A DNA stretch of 64,000 nt, from NCBI GenBank assembly GCA_033816765.1, contig CM066293.1, positions 2,232,001 to 2,296,000 on the forward strand, written 5' to 3'. Numbering within the stretch: the stretch's first letter is position 1; each line of letters starts with the position of its first letter. The stretch comes from Nothopassalora personata. Its lineage: Eukaryota; Ascomycota; Dothideomycetes; Mycosphaerellales; Mycosphaerellaceae. Positions 63,780 through 64,000 of the stretch are shown piece after piece. Under the pieces are notes generated by a model. It saw nothing but the letters and a program-made list of their open reading frames with translations, was not told where the DNA came from and did not search any database. A program made the position numbers and the translations under genes.

Positions 63780-64000
63780 TTACAATTTCTCATAAGCTCG
63801 CCACCACAACCCAATATTCGCCGCCACCAGCAGATCCAACATCTTCAAGCCTTCAGGCTCGATTATCAACTTCCCTAGCTTCGCTTGCTTGCCACCAAAT
63901 CCCCCTCCTGCCTTTTCTTGTCCAAGAGTCAGATCAAATCGGCCATCCTCCCCAATGAGAAAGGTAGGCGTCTCATCGCCATCCTCGCTCGACTGATGTC
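63780..64000 (-). CDS. C-terminal part of an unknown protein, runs off the window
   Basis: The minus strand is open from the window edge to TAA (63,782-63,780), about 73 codons. It reads ETPTFLIGEDGRFDLTLGQE, then KLGKLIIEPEGLKMLDLLVA and ends WWRAYEKL. This looks like a genuine coding end (globular composition, no RIP). The start lies outside the window, and the family is not recognised. Confidence 0.5.
   Translation of the reverse strand, partial: HQSSEDGDETPTFLIGEDGRFDLTLGQEKAGGGFGGKQAKLGKLIIEPEGLKMLDLLVAANIGLWWRAYEKL

Overview
The window looks like a chromosome segment of a filamentous ascomycete. The evidence is short GT-AG introns of 54-145 bases in the ribosomal protein genes, HET-domain remnants, DUF7704 and DUF2855 families, Ty3/gypsy chromoviruses, and repeats carrying the signature of repeat-induced point mutation (RIP): CpA and TpG are depleted, TpA is enriched, and Trp/Gln codons have become TAG/TAA. 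A dothideomycete is my best guess from the gene style; this is inference, not proof.

Layout. Bases 1-24,180 are almost pure RIP-degraded repeat. Several insertions can be resolved by matching LTRs and target-site duplications (TSDs). A truncated family-A gypsy copy (about 3,207-7,008) is split by a gag-only gypsy element (3,292-6,048), which itself carries two solo LTRs. A full family-A gypsy (7,549-22,318, TSD TATAG) has been invaded three times: by a full family-B gypsy (13,424-20,115, TSD CATAG), by a solo LTR (21,410-21,815, TSD GCGGG), and by an un-RIPed 766-bp LINE/SINE-like insert (11,615-12,380, 13-14 bp TSD). A (TTA)n array of 284 bp separates this block from the genes.

Bases 24,546-42,106 are gene-bearing. 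They hold the RNA polymerase I largest subunit (RPA190), a ubiquitin-like protein, a divergent protein kinase, a metallo-beta-lactamase-fold lactonase-like enzyme, a frameshifted adenylate-forming reductase remnant beside a (TC)55 array, a small secreted cysteine-rich protein, two HET-domain remnants, and the ribosomal proteins eL30 and uL16 (RPL10).

Bases 42,107-57,674 are a second Russian-doll block inside a HET pseudogene. The outer layer is a copia remnant (175-bp LTRs, TSD GTACA, a half-tRNA-iMet primer site). Inside it is a RIPed minus-strand gypsy (404-bp LTRs). Inside one LTR of that gypsy is an intact, un-RIPed chromovirus (49,918-57,226) with 183-bp LTRs that look identical, a 692-codon gag, an about 1,600-codon pol with a chromodomain, and a clear -1 frameshift signal.

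Bases 57,675-64,000 are again genic: a CYSTM protein, a broken DUF2855 gene, a DUF7704 membrane protein, unassigned minus-strand ORFs, and a partial gene running off the right edge.

The most interesting common thread is that five gypsy elements of different families carry, 2-3 nt inside the 5' LTR, an 8-9 nt primer-binding site complementary to a stretch of their own LTR. The two halves co-vary between families. This is what Tf1-type self-primed reverse transcription predicts.
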